Assembly (NCBI RefSeq): GCF_001039355.2
Contig: NW_019775590.1
Span: forward strand, 86,866 to 150,865
DNA: 64,000 nt
Source: Lingula anatina
Lineage: Eukaryota > Brachiopoda > Lingulata > Lingulida > Lingulidae
Direction: 5' to 3'
This document shows positions 23,701 through 35,289 of this stretch, in pieces. Made by a program: the position numbers and the translations under genes. The notes below the pieces were generated by a model, which ran no database searches, had not been told where the DNA came from, and saw nothing but the letters and a program-made list of their open reading frames with translations. How positions within the stretch are numbered: position 1 is the first letter of the stretch; each line of letters starts with the position of its first letter.

Positions 23701-26446
23701 GTTCGGGACAACTGCCGCCTTTGTACGTCTGCCAAGTTCACGGCTTTTAAAATAATCAAATTCAGTTTTATTCTCCAGAATATAACACAATAAAGCTTCA
23801 AAGCCGACAATGAAGAATTTAAAGGTATTTCCACACGTATTGGCCTATGGGTCCAAAGGTTAATGTAGTGGTATTCACCAAATTTTTGCCGTAGTTCTGC
23901 GATTAACTGTTGTAATAATTATAATTATAACAAGCATATCTCAAAAAGTTTTATTTACACCTACTAATAATTAAAACAAGGTAGAAGAAATGTTGACTAA
24001 TGCATATTGTACCTGTCAAGATTCTTTATTTTTCCATAAATTAAAGAAAAAAAATCATGTCAGGGTAACGCTTGTCAGTGCTTTTTTATTATTTTTATAT
24101 CCTTCTTTTTATATCTTTTCATTTTTTTATCAAGAAAATATAATTGCTACATGTGTGATATTTCAACAGAACATCATTGATAAATAATCAATAAATTTCA
24201 ACAATTTTTTTACCGGTAAATGCATGACTTATCTCGAATCTCTGTACCCAGTACTGTGCATATAGATTGAGATCTTTGCATTATACATCTACCGGTAGGC
24301 TACATATAATAAATACGAAAGTGAAAACATATTGAGAACCATACGTTCTGTTAACTGTTATTCTAAGACAGCACGGGCTATATCAATGCCTGTAGCCCAT
24401 TATTCTACATTACATGTATATATATATGTTATTAGATATATTACATTCATCATCTGACAAAAATATAAATCGGTTTGATGAGATACATAGATTAAGGGCT
24501 TACAACCCTTATAATTTTATGGAGACTGCCATAACAACCCATCGGAGGAGGGGGGGGGGCATGTACAGTAGGCTCAGGGCCCCAAAATGTTTCATCATTT
24601 TAAATGATGTATCAACTACAGTTTACTAGGACAGCCTCCATTGCTGACTCGTGCGTAATACTTCTCAAATTATTCATACATCTTTAATAGCTGGAACATA
24701 CTCGCACATGCAGTTGAAGTCTAAGCTTAAGTTGTTATTCATGTATTCTGTATAGTGAACAAAGAAATAGCCACTATATTTGGCTGCGTTACTTCCTAAA
24801 TTCTTCTCATAGCTTTAACTTAACTTTAGACGTTAAACAATCAATCGATAATGATAATGATATAAAAATAAAAACCCCGAGGAAAATTTTGTCGGGGGTC
24901 TCTACTCGACGCATCGATCCTTTTTCATGTTCTACTTAATTGGTTCTCTGATTCCATAGAAACTTTGTGAACAAGCAGCCATGTCTGGTATGTCCATGTT
25001 GAAGCTCAGGACTGCATTGAATTCTACGTGATGACAATATCAACCACATTTGATTTTTTTTCAGTTATTTAAGCTCTATTTCTCAATAGCTCGATGTTAA
25101 TACACTTGCGGCATCCTATTATATTTTACTACTTGCCTGAAAAATCGTCCACCCTTATGGGTGAGAATACTTTATTTCACAAATACCATCTTTCACAAAT
25201 CATATGTAAACTTAATTGAAATCAGTACTAGGAATTATTCACAGAGAATCCTCAAATGTTTAGGCAGAAATGTAGTTTTACCTAAATATCTAATTCAGTT
25301 TGTTAATATCTACCATCTCTAATGCTAGCGCACGCCTTTAAGCATCACGCGCACAATGCGAAACACAAGTGTTTAAAGCAACCAAATTTTTTTATGGTTG
25401 ATTAAAAATATATGACCACTATAACTGCTGTAAAATTGTATTGCCTCCCACTTTTCAGCTACTAAAAGATCAACTAGTTGACCATCAATCTTAATATTTG
25501 TGGTGGCGAAAAAATTGGAAAAATATGCAAAACAAAGTGTAAATTAAGATTAATAATTTAGCTTTGTTGGTGTTGACTACAGGGTTTGTATAGCTTTGTT
25601 GACAAGCAGCCATACAAAGTATCATTTTTAATCCTCTGCCATTTTATCTGACATCCATTTCTCTGATATCTACGGACTATAATCCACATCTCTATTGTCC
25701 GCCTTCAGTGTAATAAAAATGAAAACTCGTTGTTAAAGTCACTTTAGCACCTCCATGGTGCGAGCCCTAAATCAGCTGCCGCTCAACTCCTCACATTTCC
25801 ATCATTTCTCAGATCTACCTTGATTCATTTGCCTACCTATCGTCTTTTTTTTTTTGTAATGATAGTAACTTGCTATTATAATTAATAAATGTAGCACCTC
25901 AAGACCTCCTGAGGTCCACGGCTGGACGACGACTGCCGTTCATGCCTCCATCTTCACTTACCCATCTTTTATTTCATCTAACCTACTTTAAATCACACCT
26001 CCATCGTTTCTTACATATATCTTATCCATTTGTCTATCGGTCGTCTGCTGTGTAAAGATAGTAACTCACTTTCACAGTTAAAAACGCCTCCATCCTCAAA
26101 TCTTTTCTTACGCCGTGGCTATACTTTGAATCACACGTTGATCTTTCGTCTTCCGTGCAAAGACAGTGAGTAACTCGCTGATATAGTTACTAACACCGTA
26201 TAAATAGGGGTCGACGGCTCGGTAACAACTGGGCGTCGTTCCAACCACCATCTTCATCCTTTCATCGATGCCTAAAGCATCCACTTCTTGCCTTTTTGCC
26301 AGCAATAGGCAATAATGACGTTTGTAATAAATACATTGGTTTAAATACCCTACATTAAATGTTAATACATCGGTTTAAATACATGCGCCCTACGTTTAAA
26401 GCTAAATGGTTAAGTGTCTGTATATAAAGCTCAACTGGTACAATGA
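23701..26446. other. Intergenic region 3' of SDR-D
   Basis: AATAAA at 23789-23794 probably ends SDR-D. From about 25800 to 26210 there are three diverged direct copies of a motif of the form CGTC(T/C)T..TGTAAAGA-AGTAACT spaced 130-220 bp, sharing CCTCCAT boxes. The rest is AT-rich with no supported gene. Confidence 0.5.
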
Positions 26447-26523
26447 CAGGTCCGTAGCCGGGGGGGGGGGNCCACTTTTTCAGAAAAAGAACCCCCCTTT
26501 TGAAATTGCTGGCTACGGGCCTG
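26447..26523. mobile_element. Collapsed copy of the GTAGCCAG MITE
   Basis: Begins CAGGTCCGTAGCCGGGG and ends CTGGCTACGGGCCTG as in 17826-17992, but the centre is missing. A G run ends in an N at 26471, so the interior may be lost in assembly rather than in the genome. Confidence 0.65.
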
Positions 26524-26641
26524 AATGAACATGCAACCTAAATTTTCTGCAAAGTTTTAGAAAGACTTCGAATGTGCAAATCAATTGTAACACTATGCGT
26601 CAGCGGAGTAACTTAATGTTGAATAAAATACTTATAAACAA

Positions 26642-26647
26642 TTTATT
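26642..26647 (-). promoter_or_regulatory. Candidate poly(A) signal for the Lys/Glu-rich protein gene
   Basis: AATAAA on the minus strand about 90 bp beyond the stop at 26738. Confidence 0.5.
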
Positions 26648-26737
26648 TTAGAGTAATCTATTTATGGAACCCCATGAAAAATGAAATTAAATAAAATAAA
26701 TTAGCATGTTGTTGCTGACTGTAAAATTTATGGTATT

Positions 26738-28514
26738 CTACTCCTGCTCGGCCTTTCTCTTGCTGCTCTTGCCGTTCCCCTTTCCTTTCCCGCCGCTGGC
26801 CAATTCTTGTTGCAGCACCAGATCTTCCATAATTAACTCTTGCAGTTTCTGCTCGCTCCAGGCGTCCCAGACCTCAACATCCCCGTAGTTAACCTCGGTG
26901 CTGCCTGCAGCCCCACTTCCTGACAGAGCAGCGGTGATGACATCTTTGGAGAGCACGGACTCTGAACTTAAAGAAGGATTGAGCTCAGCGACTGGCAGCA
27001 GACCTGAGGGCTCGGCGGTCTCTCCGTCTGGCTCGGGGAACTTGGTGTTGATGTCCAGGATCTTAACCGGCTTCTTCTTCTTTTCCTTCTTCTCCTTCTT
27101 TGGTTTAGGGACATAGGTCTTCCCCTTTTTCTCCATCTTGGCTTTTTTCTCCTCCTCTTTCTTTTTCTCCTTCTCCTCTTCCTTCCTTTCCTTCTCCTTT
27201 TCTTTTTCTTCTTTCTTTTGCTGTTTCTCCTTTTGTATTTCTACCTTTCTTTGGACGAGCACTCTGTCCACTAAATCGCCTCTAACCTTCCCATCTACTG
27301 GGCAGTCATCCGGAGGACAACATTTGTCGAACAGGTTTACAGGTCTTGGTTCCGGCCCCGGATTGGCTGGGGTGGGATAGACGCCGGGGTCTGGCTGAAA
27401 TAGATGATTTTCATATCAATTTACTTCGAAGTAATAGATAGATTTTAATTGTGAATTAATGATTGTGAGTTAATGGGGAATCTCAATTTGAATAAAGATC
27501 AAACAACTCACCTGCAGAAAGCAGCAACAGAAAACGGCGAGGAATGCCCGCCATCTTGAGACCTCCTTGGGTATCTCTTCCACCCTTTCTTCATCCTGCT
27601 TTGTTTCATATCTTTCTTGGGCCTCTCTCAGTCTTGCTTTAGTCTTTCCCAGACTATTCTCTTCTTCCACAGAGGAAGCCGATTCGGCCCTTTTGGTGAA
27701 ATAAAAAAGAAGTTAATTTGGAAATTAAATGTATTTTACATTATGATATAGATATCAGCTGTGACGGAGATAACTAAATCAAATCACCGAACTGAATTTA
27801 TTACGTCGATCAGGAGACAAAATTTTAAAAAGGTCAGTTAAAACAAAACTGCAAAAAACGGTGCACTCAAATGAAAACAGTGCTAAATCAGCTAATTATT
27901 TCAAATTTTCACAGAAATATTTAGCAGAAAAAATTTAAACAAGCAAATGATGTATTGATTCGGAAACATACCGCTCTGGTGTGGGAGTACGCTCACTGGC
28001 AAGACTTTCTTCGCTGCTCTTATTCGAGTTATTTGTCTTTATAATAAAAAAAAAAACATGGGGAAAACAAAATATGATTTCGATATTGGTTTTAGATATT
28101 ATACTTTAAAATATTTATTTTTGTTTAATTATGCTCAGTTTAAAAACTCTTCGTATTTTGCATAATTGTTGGCTTTCGACAGACTTTCATTGTTATGGCG
28201 TCTTTACTAACGCATGCTACTTGAAGAAGGGTTACATAAAGAAGCAAAGCAGTTTATTTAAGCTAAAGATATACATACTGTAAAACTGTACCGACCATAA
28301 ATATAAAAGCAAAGGCACATATTATATAACGTACCTCAATTGGACCCCTTGGAACCCCATATTCCGGCTCTTCAGCTCGAGCGGATTTGGGGGATGGAGC
28401 GACCCTTCTGCTACGACGGCGTATGCGAAATGCGCTTGCCGCTCGAGACGCTACATTTCGAACACGTTTACGGGCGCGACTTAATCTACCTTCTTTTACT
28501 TCAGATTCTTCCAT
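26738..28514 (-). CDS. Unknown Lys/Glu-rich protein with a hydrophobic segment (359 residues)
   Basis: Not recognised. Exons 28514-28335, 28036-27972, 27689-27512 and 27394-26738 join in phase with good GT/AG sites. In order: a basic Arg-rich N-terminus (about residues 10-40), an acidic/Ser region with a short charged helix (about 85-125), a short hydrophobic Cys stretch AFLAVFCCCFL (130-140), a Pro-rich CCPPDDC segment (about 165-175), a KEKE-type highly charged, probably coiled-coil region (about 190-250) and an acidic tail with WDAW near the C-terminus. A hydrophobic patch followed by a KEKE domain recalls triadin/junctin-type ER proteins, but at 12 residues it is short for a membrane span and no family is claimed. 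The ATG context is reasonable and no upstream in-frame ATG was seen. AATAAA follows at 26642. Confidence 0.75.
28253..28258 (-). promoter_or_regulatory. AATAAA just after the intron-1 read-through stop
   Basis: On the minus strand the hexamer starts four bases after the TAG at 28263, where read-through of the exon 1 donor ends. Confidence 0.4.
28263..28514 (-). CDS. Possible alternative 83-residue tail-anchored isoform
   Basis: If the exon 1 donor (GAG|GTACGT at 28334) is not used, the frame continues 23 codons and adds a C-terminal hydrophobic helix (YIICAFAFIFMVGTVLQYVY) right after an Arg, then stops. The product would be a basic cytosolic domain with a single C-terminal membrane anchor. 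An AATAAA follows the stop directly. It shares its start with the 359-residue form. Chance hydrophobicity in AT-rich intron sequence is the main alternative. Confidence 0.3.
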   Translation of the reverse strand: MEESEVKEGRLSRARKRVRNVASRAASAFRIRRRSRRVAPSPKSARAEEPEYGVPRGPIEVRYIICAFAFIFMVGTVLQYVYL

Positions 28515-28718
28515 TAAATCAAAATAACTTAATAAAAACTCACGGTTTCATAAATTACGAACATCGCCATAGGCTTGGATATTGTAACTAACGTTACGGG
28601 AGTGATGCCGTTACGTGGTTGCCACTTATGACGTCATAGAAAGCGAAATGGAAATGCAACAAAGAAGTAACGTCTGCCCATTACGTTTAACAACGACTTA
28701 TTTTAAAAGAACCAAACC

Positions 28719-28722
<4 letters not shown>

Positions 28723-28812
<90 letters not shown>
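28723..28812. repeat. (TA)n microsatellite, about 45 units
   Basis: Uninterrupted TA run about 210 bp upstream of the start codon of the 359-residue protein gene. Confidence 0.97.
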
Positions 28813-28815
<3 letters not shown>

Positions 28816-29659
28816 GTTTTCAAGACCCGTTTATTTATTTATTTGATTGCTTATTCACGTTTTATTTGTCAGTTATTGGCCAGTTTAACAACCAATATAT
28901 TTTTTATTGCGTAATTATATTTGATAAGTATGTTATATCAAGGAGTTCCAACAATGTATGTTTTTATCAAACCCCTACCAAATATTTGAAGTACTTGTGC
29001 AAGTTTTTGCTTTTTTTTATTTGATATTATGTTTCTTTACATCGCTACTGTTATCAATTAATGAGAGGTGATAAGAAAAAGGCAAAGTTAAAGGCCCGAT
29101 GCGTGTCAGTTGCTTTACTGTCCAACCGTCATTTGTACCTGCTCATTAGACGGTCATTCAGGTAAAAGGTAGACGAAAGCTAACCGCGGCATTTTTTTTT
29201 TTTGGGGGGGGGGGGGGGGGTCCGAATTCTGCGTGGTTCCCTAGAAGGCTTGTGGCGTACTTCATGGATTAGGTCACAACGATTTACAAGCAAGTTTAAA
29301 CGTCGTTGGACGTGACCGGTTCTGTGAGGTGTATAGCAAACTGTAGATGTACTTTTACAGACAGACTGGAACTGACTTCACGTTCATCCGAAGAGCTGCG
29401 CGTTATATTTCATTTTCAACAACATACCCTTCGAAACATTTCTCTGCTTTCAATTGTATAATAGCTTTTACATGTATGAAAGCAACAATTTATTATACTA
29501 GTAGATAAACAGTGCAACAAATAACTCTTGCTATTAAGCCGGATAAATTTATTTATTTTGGAATATATTAATTAGATCAAATATCTTGCCAAAAACTTCT
29601 TGGGGAAAACCTATCCATAACCAATCATATTTACTTCTCCTGAGTAGACTCGTTTGAGT

Positions 29660-29797
29660 TGTGTTAGGAAAGACAAGTTAGATGTGTTAGGTGAGACAAG
29701 TGCGATGTGTTAGGTGAGGCAAGTGCGATGTGTTAGGTGAGACACGAGTGATGTGTTAGGTAAGACAAGTGCAATGTGTAAGGTGATTGTGCGAGTG
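29660..29797 (+). repeat. 23-bp minisatellite, about six units
   Basis: Unit TGTGTTAGGTGAGACAAG plus five bases, repeated at 29660, 29683, 29706, 29729, 29752 and 29775 with one to four differences per unit. Confidence 0.9.
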
Positions 29798-30515
29798 CAT
29801 ACGTACTGCACAAATTACCCGAGAAATCGTTTATCACCTCAACGATTACAAACACCGATCAGTGTATTATCAGGGTAAAAACTGAAACATCAGATATTTG
29901 GTAAAAATATTTCTATTAACAAACAGATTTAAAAGATCATCCGTGCATTAGTATTTGCATAATTAATTTCTTTCACCATTCAAGTCCTATTTTCAAGCTT
30001 AAATCTCACATTCAAGTGTGCTCATTGTAAGTAAACACTGGTATGTTCTAAAAAGTCTGAATAAATATGAATCCGTATTTAATAGTGTATATGAATTAAA
30101 TCTTAAAATCTGAATACAGTAGGCAAAATGATTTGTCTCTAAAACTGTCCACCTATATGTACAAGTATATAGTTTTTTTAGAAAAAAATAATAACAGTAG
30201 TATCCTATTTGTGGTACATAAGTATGTACTGTAGAATAAAGCTATCCTGCCACTGGTAATAATGCTATTTCAATACAATTCTTCACAACAATGTCACTGG
30301 TATAACTAATTGTAACAAGAGCAATGAAGTAAAGAACCAGATGAATGAATGAATTCACCAAGCAATCAACCAATAAATATCTATCAAAAATTTACAATCT
30401 GCAGAAAAAATCAGTGTACAGGACTAGTGTTTTGAATCTCATTTTGTCATCAGAATTGCAGGTATATGCAAAACCAAAGTTCAGCGGCAATATGTGACCT
30501 TGCTACAAGTTCATC

Positions 30516-31709
30516 CTACACGGCAGGACCAGCAGGCATCTGTAACCTACCCATAAACAGCAAAGCGCCCGATTTATTATCACGAATGAAAAACAAAAAT
30601 GGGTGATCAGCAACAAAGGTTATTGTGTTCCTTGGCATTGCACACCCTAACATGACTACTCCTGCAGTTGCCGCCGCCGCCTCTGTTCCTTCCTCGTTGA
30701 CATCAATGAAAGCCTTATGATACACCTGGGACAAAAACAATAACCTGGTGCCGTCCATTCCGGATAAATCAGCAAAGCCTTCTGTGAACAAATCTGTCAT
30801 TCCCATCTGTGAAAGCTTTTCATGGAGGCGATACTCTTCTGTGAGCTTAAACTTGGGCAATCTTACCTTTACTGTTTCTGGGAAAAGATCTCTGGCGGTG
30901 GTCTCTAGGAGGCTCGAAGTCATCTTGGATTCCAAGTCTTTCAGGCCATCAATCTTGTCTGGAAGATAGATCAGCATGCTTAGGTCCCCTCCAACATATG
31001 GAATCTCCAGGATGTGACACTCTAGCTCCGCGCTATATCCAAGTGGAAAATCATCTTTTTGGTACATCATGTCGACTTGTATCCTGTTTGTTGAGGTTAG
31101 ATGGAATGGTGCTTTTTGAGTTTGATTTGGATCAAATTGACTCGCCCAGTTTCCCTTGAAATAAACTGCATTGACGAGTACCATGGCAACCAAAGAATTA
31201 ATAGCGCCCTCTGGCAGCAGGCTTTTTATTTTCTGAGCTGTCCGCTCTTCCACCCATTGATTGATTTCAAGACGGGCCTCTTCTGGTTTAGCAGCAAAAT
31301 CCTTCTCTTCAAGTTCAGCCCCATAGAAAGATCTCGTCAGTGCCAAATAGTCCTGCAGGAAAGCATATCCTTTCCGGGCAAACAGCTTGTTGGCACACTC
31401 CAAGGTGTAATTATCTTTCTTTCCAAACAACACTGAATTTAGAGTCTGAAAAGAGCTGTGAAGATCCTCCCCACTGTATTTGCCAAATCGTAAGACTCTG
31501 TCCATTTGGAATTTGGTCTCGTTTTGACTGCCAGCATAAGTCATCGCCATGGCACTAAGAATGCTGAAGGGTGATATAAAGATATTTGCATTGCTGGGGG
31601 CATCCTTAGAAAGGAACTGATAAATATCTGTAGCAAATTCATTGTTTATTCCAGCCAGAACGGAGAAATCCAAGAACACATCTTGTTGCTTTTGATGTTG
31701 TGTTGCCAT
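30516..31709 (-). CDS. Serpin, clade B-like (leukocyte elastase inhibitor-like), 397 residues
   Basis: Intact single-exon serpin coding frame of normal length. It has the strand 3A/4C signature NAVYFKGNW (about 190-200), the reactive-loop hinge EEGTEAAAAT (339-348), which is the consensus of inhibitory serpins, and the closing signature DHPFLFFIR. Counting 17 residues from the first hinge Glu puts the P1-P1' bond at Gly355-Cys356 within VVMLGCAMP. With Met and Leu beside it and no Arg/Lys, elastase- or chymotrypsin-like targets are more likely than trypsin-like ones. The chosen start is the ATG at 31709, because TTTTATTTCAG at 31764-31774 looks like a splice acceptor joining a 5' UTR exon. 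The resulting N-terminus has no signal peptide, as in intracellular clade B serpins. Without that splice the frame opens 27 codons earlier at 31790 with a signal-like hydrophobic start. Confidence 0.93.
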   Translation of the reverse strand: MATQHQKQQDVFLDFSVLAGINNEFATDIYQFLSKDAPSNANIFISPFSILSAMAMTYAGSQNETKFQMDRVLRFGKYSGEDLHSSFQTLNSVLFGKKDNYTLECANKLFARKGYAFLQDYLALTRSFYGAELEEKDFAAKPEEARLEINQWVEERTAQKIKSLLPEGAINSLVAMVLVNAVYFKGNWASQFDPNQTQKAPFHLTSTNRIQVDMMYQKDDFPLGYSAELECHILEIPYVGGDLSMLIYLPDKIDGLKDLESKMTSSLLETTARDLFPETVKVRLPKFKLTEEYRLHEKLSQMGMTDLFTEGFADLSGMDGTRLLFLSQVYHKAFIDVNEEGTEAAAATAGVVMLGCAMPRNTITFVADHPFLFFIRDNKSGALLFMGRLQMPAGPAV

Positions 31710-31847
31710 GATTATGTCTTGCCCTGTGTATTTGGCTGCCTCCTGTTGGAATGTCAAGATAACTGAAATAAAAGAAAATATGTGAAACATGACAAAAAAA
31801 GTTCAGTGATGCCACGTCTGACATTGAAAGAGTGAATGCAAAGTTAC

Positions 31848-32085
31848 ATGTCGATACGTCCCCGCACCAATACTTCCCCGCACCCATACTCTCCCACAAT
31901 TACAGATATACTGAGGGGGAGTATCGGTGCGGGGAAGTATCGGTGCAGGAGAGTATTGGTGCAGGGATATACTGGTGCGGGGATCTATCGGTGTGGGGTC
32001 GTGTCGATGTGCATAATACAAAATATGACTAAGGGGAAGTTAGTATGGGAGATTATCAGTGCGGAAGAGTAACAGTGCGGGCCCT
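31848..32085. repeat. GC-rich degenerate minisatellite upstream of the serpin
   Basis: Tandem copies of a 16-17 bp unit close to TATCGGTGCGGGGAAG from 31917 on, preceded at 31857-31895 by the same motif in inverted orientation (CCCCGCACCAATACTTCC). The inverted arms could fold into a hairpin. The region lies in the putative 5' UTR intron of the serpin. Confidence 0.8.
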
Positions 32086-32816
32086 GGGGATGCTGGAGGT
32101 TGGGCTGATTACGTGACCTTGCATTTTAATGATCTTTTCTGACCTTTATCTCACCTTGTGTAACTGAATAATGGGTCATATTTCACACGTAAACTGTTAT
32201 TTTCTTAATGTGCCACAAGAACAAAAATATTATTTGATAAGTAAATGATGTGTTTTCATTGACTGTCAGTATACTAATAACTGTTGACGTTGCACTGCTG
32301 ACAGATATGACAGGTAAATTTTGCACTGGATTGAACCGGTAGGGCCTACCGTTTATCTCTGAGTCACCGGTGACACACATACAAAAGCAAAATGGTGAAA
32401 GCTTGCTGCCATGTTTGCCTACCGCTTTACCCCATTTGCCGGTTGCTCAGGCATGACCGACTGTCCCTATATACGGTAGTAATATACAAAATTAAATCAA
32501 AAGTTCATAAACTTTCTTGCACTTTTAAACTACGGTACGTGTACGTGTAACTACTAGTGAGGCCTATGAAACTACCCTGCTTACATGCACGGGTTAGTGC
32601 ACATGTACCGTACACTGCGCCACTAGGTTGATGGTGGTTTACACTGTACATGTACTGTATAAATGCACGGTGAGTGGCAGAGAACATTCGGTTGTTGGCA
32701 TTATAAGTGATTTTGCCATGCCACATGCTAAAATGTACTCTTGCCCACTACCTTGAATACAAAAATAGTTATACTCCATATGTGAAACACTTGACAGCTG
32801 TTGTTGCGCTACTTAC

Positions 32817-32900
32817 TGATTAGAAAATAACACTGACGTGTCCCTTCGCCTTTGACTTCGTTGTGAACCGGAAATCGATTTGACAACGCAAGTTTATCGA
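32817..32900 (-). promoter_or_regulatory. Candidate 5' UTR exon and promoter of the serpin
   Basis: On the minus strand a strong donor ATCA|GTAAGT lies at 32816-32811, about 1.05 kb upstream of the acceptor at 31764. The sequence before it has no long frame, as expected for a leader exon. No TATA box was recognised. Exon limits on the 5' side are unknown. Confidence 0.3.
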
Positions 32901-34041
32901 TGGCAAGTTATTATTCATTGCTAAAAACGAAAGACAATTGCGGTTGTTGCGATTCATTCATTCATTCACCGCCCTACAAAGCAATCATTGAAAGAATCGC
33001 TAAGAAATAGATGACCACAAACCTCTACATTTCAAAAAGTGACTCTCAAAATGTTTTCTTTAAAATGATTGTCTAGGAAACCCCTTTTTTGTGTCTAAAA
33101 GATATAAACTGACAAATGGAGAAACTGGAAAAGGCCTAGGCCTATCTATGTTTTACATGATGTACAGGGTCGTAACAGTTCTTCCGGGGTCGAGTTAAGG
33201 ACAGTATACCAGTATCATATATGGGGCAAAAAGACAAAGTTTTTTTCCTAATTGTAACCATTGTGTCTTTTCTTTTGCACCTATTGACAAATAAATGTTC
33301 CAGACTGAACCTCATTTCAGAACGACAATATCGGTGCCACTTTGGTTCGAATATCTTTTTTTTACAAAGGAAACTAGAGGGATTCTTCCTTAAGGGGTGC
33401 GTTTTGCCCCGCTCTCCCCTAGTAGGCTTAACACAAAAACAAAATAATTCTTAAAAGGACCCGCGCTACCCTTACATGGCATCCAAGTCACACAATAAAA
33501 ATAAATGGATAAAAAATAATAAACAAGGAAAAAAGTGCTAGGCCTACAATATCCAAATGTGTTTATATGCGGTTAGAATATAGGCGTGCAATTTCGGATT
33601 GCAAAAATTATCTTAAAATTGAAAAATAAGAAAAAATAAAATAAAGATTAGGTTTTATTCACATGCCCATGTGTAATGTATGTTTGTGCCTGTGTGAATG
33701 TTTGTGTGTGTATACGCGTGTGCACACGTGTGTATATATCTCTTTCTGCATGTGTGTGTGCGTATGTGTGTGTGTGTGTGTGTGCTCTCGCGCGTCTATA
33801 TGGGTGCGCACTCGCGTGCGATAGCGCGATATCTTTTAAAATACCTCACTTAAAGCCAGAAGTAGTAAAACGGACAAAGGCGTAGAAACAATAACATGTT
33901 CTTATAATTTTTTTATTAAAAAAACAAAACATAATTCTCAAAAGGCCAGTTAAAGACAGAGGTTAAGTGCAGTGTCCAACGGATGACGCTGCACATAGCG
34001 CCATTTTGGGGAAAAAATACAGGAGAAGGACAATTCATCAT
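32901..34041. other. Non-coding region with (TG)n tracts
   Basis: Contains several (TG)n/(CG)-rich purine-pyrimidine alternating stretches between 33676 and 33830 and otherwise AT-rich DNA. No gene seen. Alternating stretches could adopt Z-DNA. Confidence 0.5.
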
Positions 34042-34197
34042 CTCGTTCTGAACGCCAGCGTTATTTTTCCTTTCTCCCCTCCCTCTATCATCTTCTGCAT
34101 GGGTCTGAGGTAACCTTCCTGAAGTTGGGTGGCTACGTACGGCTCTTAACAGGTTAACATTCCTGGTAGGATTGTCGGACACCGTTTGTTCGGCCAT
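34042..34197 (-). pseudogene. Broken copy of exon 1 of the unknown gene at 50281
   Basis: The minus strand matches 50306-50462 closely and even keeps an ATG in good position (MAEQTVSDNPTRNVNLLR). A four-base CGTA duplication then shifts the frame, and the donor equivalent to 50463 reads AT instead of GT. Homology extends upstream to about 34275. No further exons of that gene were found next to it. It is in opposite orientation to the 50281 copy. Confidence 0.7.
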
Positions 34198-34275
34198 CGC
34201 GGTGTACGTTGTTTGGTGCTCTTTTTGTTTCGGTGTACGACAGGATATTTAGAGTCTGTGGCTAAGTGATTTGAT

Positions 34276-35289
34276 CATCTATTACTGTGTGTACCTTCGA
34301 TCCCAACTGAAACTTTTTTCTGTTTGGAGCTAAGACTTGACCTGTTACCACTTTGAAGTGAATATTCCGTTTCTAGTAGCCTTTTTTTATTACGCGAATA
34401 TTTTTGGTCTTGTACACTGTAAAAACAGGGTTTAGCATTTAAATACATACAACACACGTAAGGCACCTATACGCATTTAGAAATATGTGTAAAAGCTAAG
34501 CACGTATAGCTTTTCAAGCGTTTCACACAAGAAAAAGCTAGTTACGTTGGCAGTGTTACACGTTTAGCTATGTGTTTAGCTTCACCGGTATATGAATCTA
34601 CAATAAGTCTATCACAAGCTAAGCACATTGGCTAAGCACTTCCCCTGCTAAGCGTGTGAGGCTGCTAAACATATGGAGCTGCTATAGGTGTGGAATTCGT
34701 AAACGCGTGGAGCTGCTGAACAACACGTTAAACTTTTCAAGCTTGTCACAGAAAAAAAACTTCACAATCCCATGTATACGATCCCATAACAAGTTTATTA
34801 CAAGACTCAACAATTTGGCTTAACACTTCCCCTTGTAAACGTATGGATCTGTTGGGGCGTGGAGCAGCCTGCTCGAACGTGTTGTGTCCTTCCTTGCAGT
34901 AACGTGTGATTATTTAAAATAGGCCTATTAAGTAATAATCCAAATAACAAATTCACGACGTTATCAGCTGGTGATGGTATAGAATGACGTAATGGTAACG
35001 TTATGGGTGTTTTTAACTCCATGCAAAATTCCCCTGCAGTTTTATAAGCGTTTTATAACATTCTGGAAAAACATTATTTAATATTTTGAAAACCTTTTTT
35101 ATAAATAACCAAAACACGTCTTATGCTGTACTAAGATCTATTATATCCGTTTATTAGATCTTAGTGCTGTATGAACTACAGTTAGCGGTTAATTCCAAAT
35201 TGGGCTTGGGGTTAGTAGGCGACTAGAGCGGTGCGATTTGTTAAATATTCGGATTATCGTTACCAAAATAACCAGTATGCGATAAAAGC
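34276..35289. other. Non-coding region with two diverged direct copies
   Basis: 34508-34680 and 34735-34860 share CTTTTCAAGC, a CCC..GTATA...TACAA segment and an AACACTTCCCCT(G/T)-type box, suggesting an old tandem duplication. No gene seen. Confidence 0.4.

Larger units (their letters stand above)
28515..30515. other. Intergenic region between two minus-strand genes
   Basis: Holds a 90-bp (TA)n tract, a T9-G18 homopolymer pair at about 29195-29221 and a 23-bp minisatellite. No gene is supported. The serpin 3' end should lie in its right part; no close canonical poly(A) signal was seen. Confidence 0.5.

Noticed and set aside
26898-27380. Plus-strand open frames rich in Ser and Phe
   Set aside because: They are the antisense of the Lys/Glu-rich exon on the minus strand, whose splice sites and frame are convincing.
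29640-29800. CRISPR-like array
   Set aside because: The 23-bp units are head-to-tail without unique spacers in a eukaryotic setting; it is a minisatellite.
30748-31558. Plus-strand open frames over the serpin
   Set aside because: Antisense shadows of a complete serpin coding frame.
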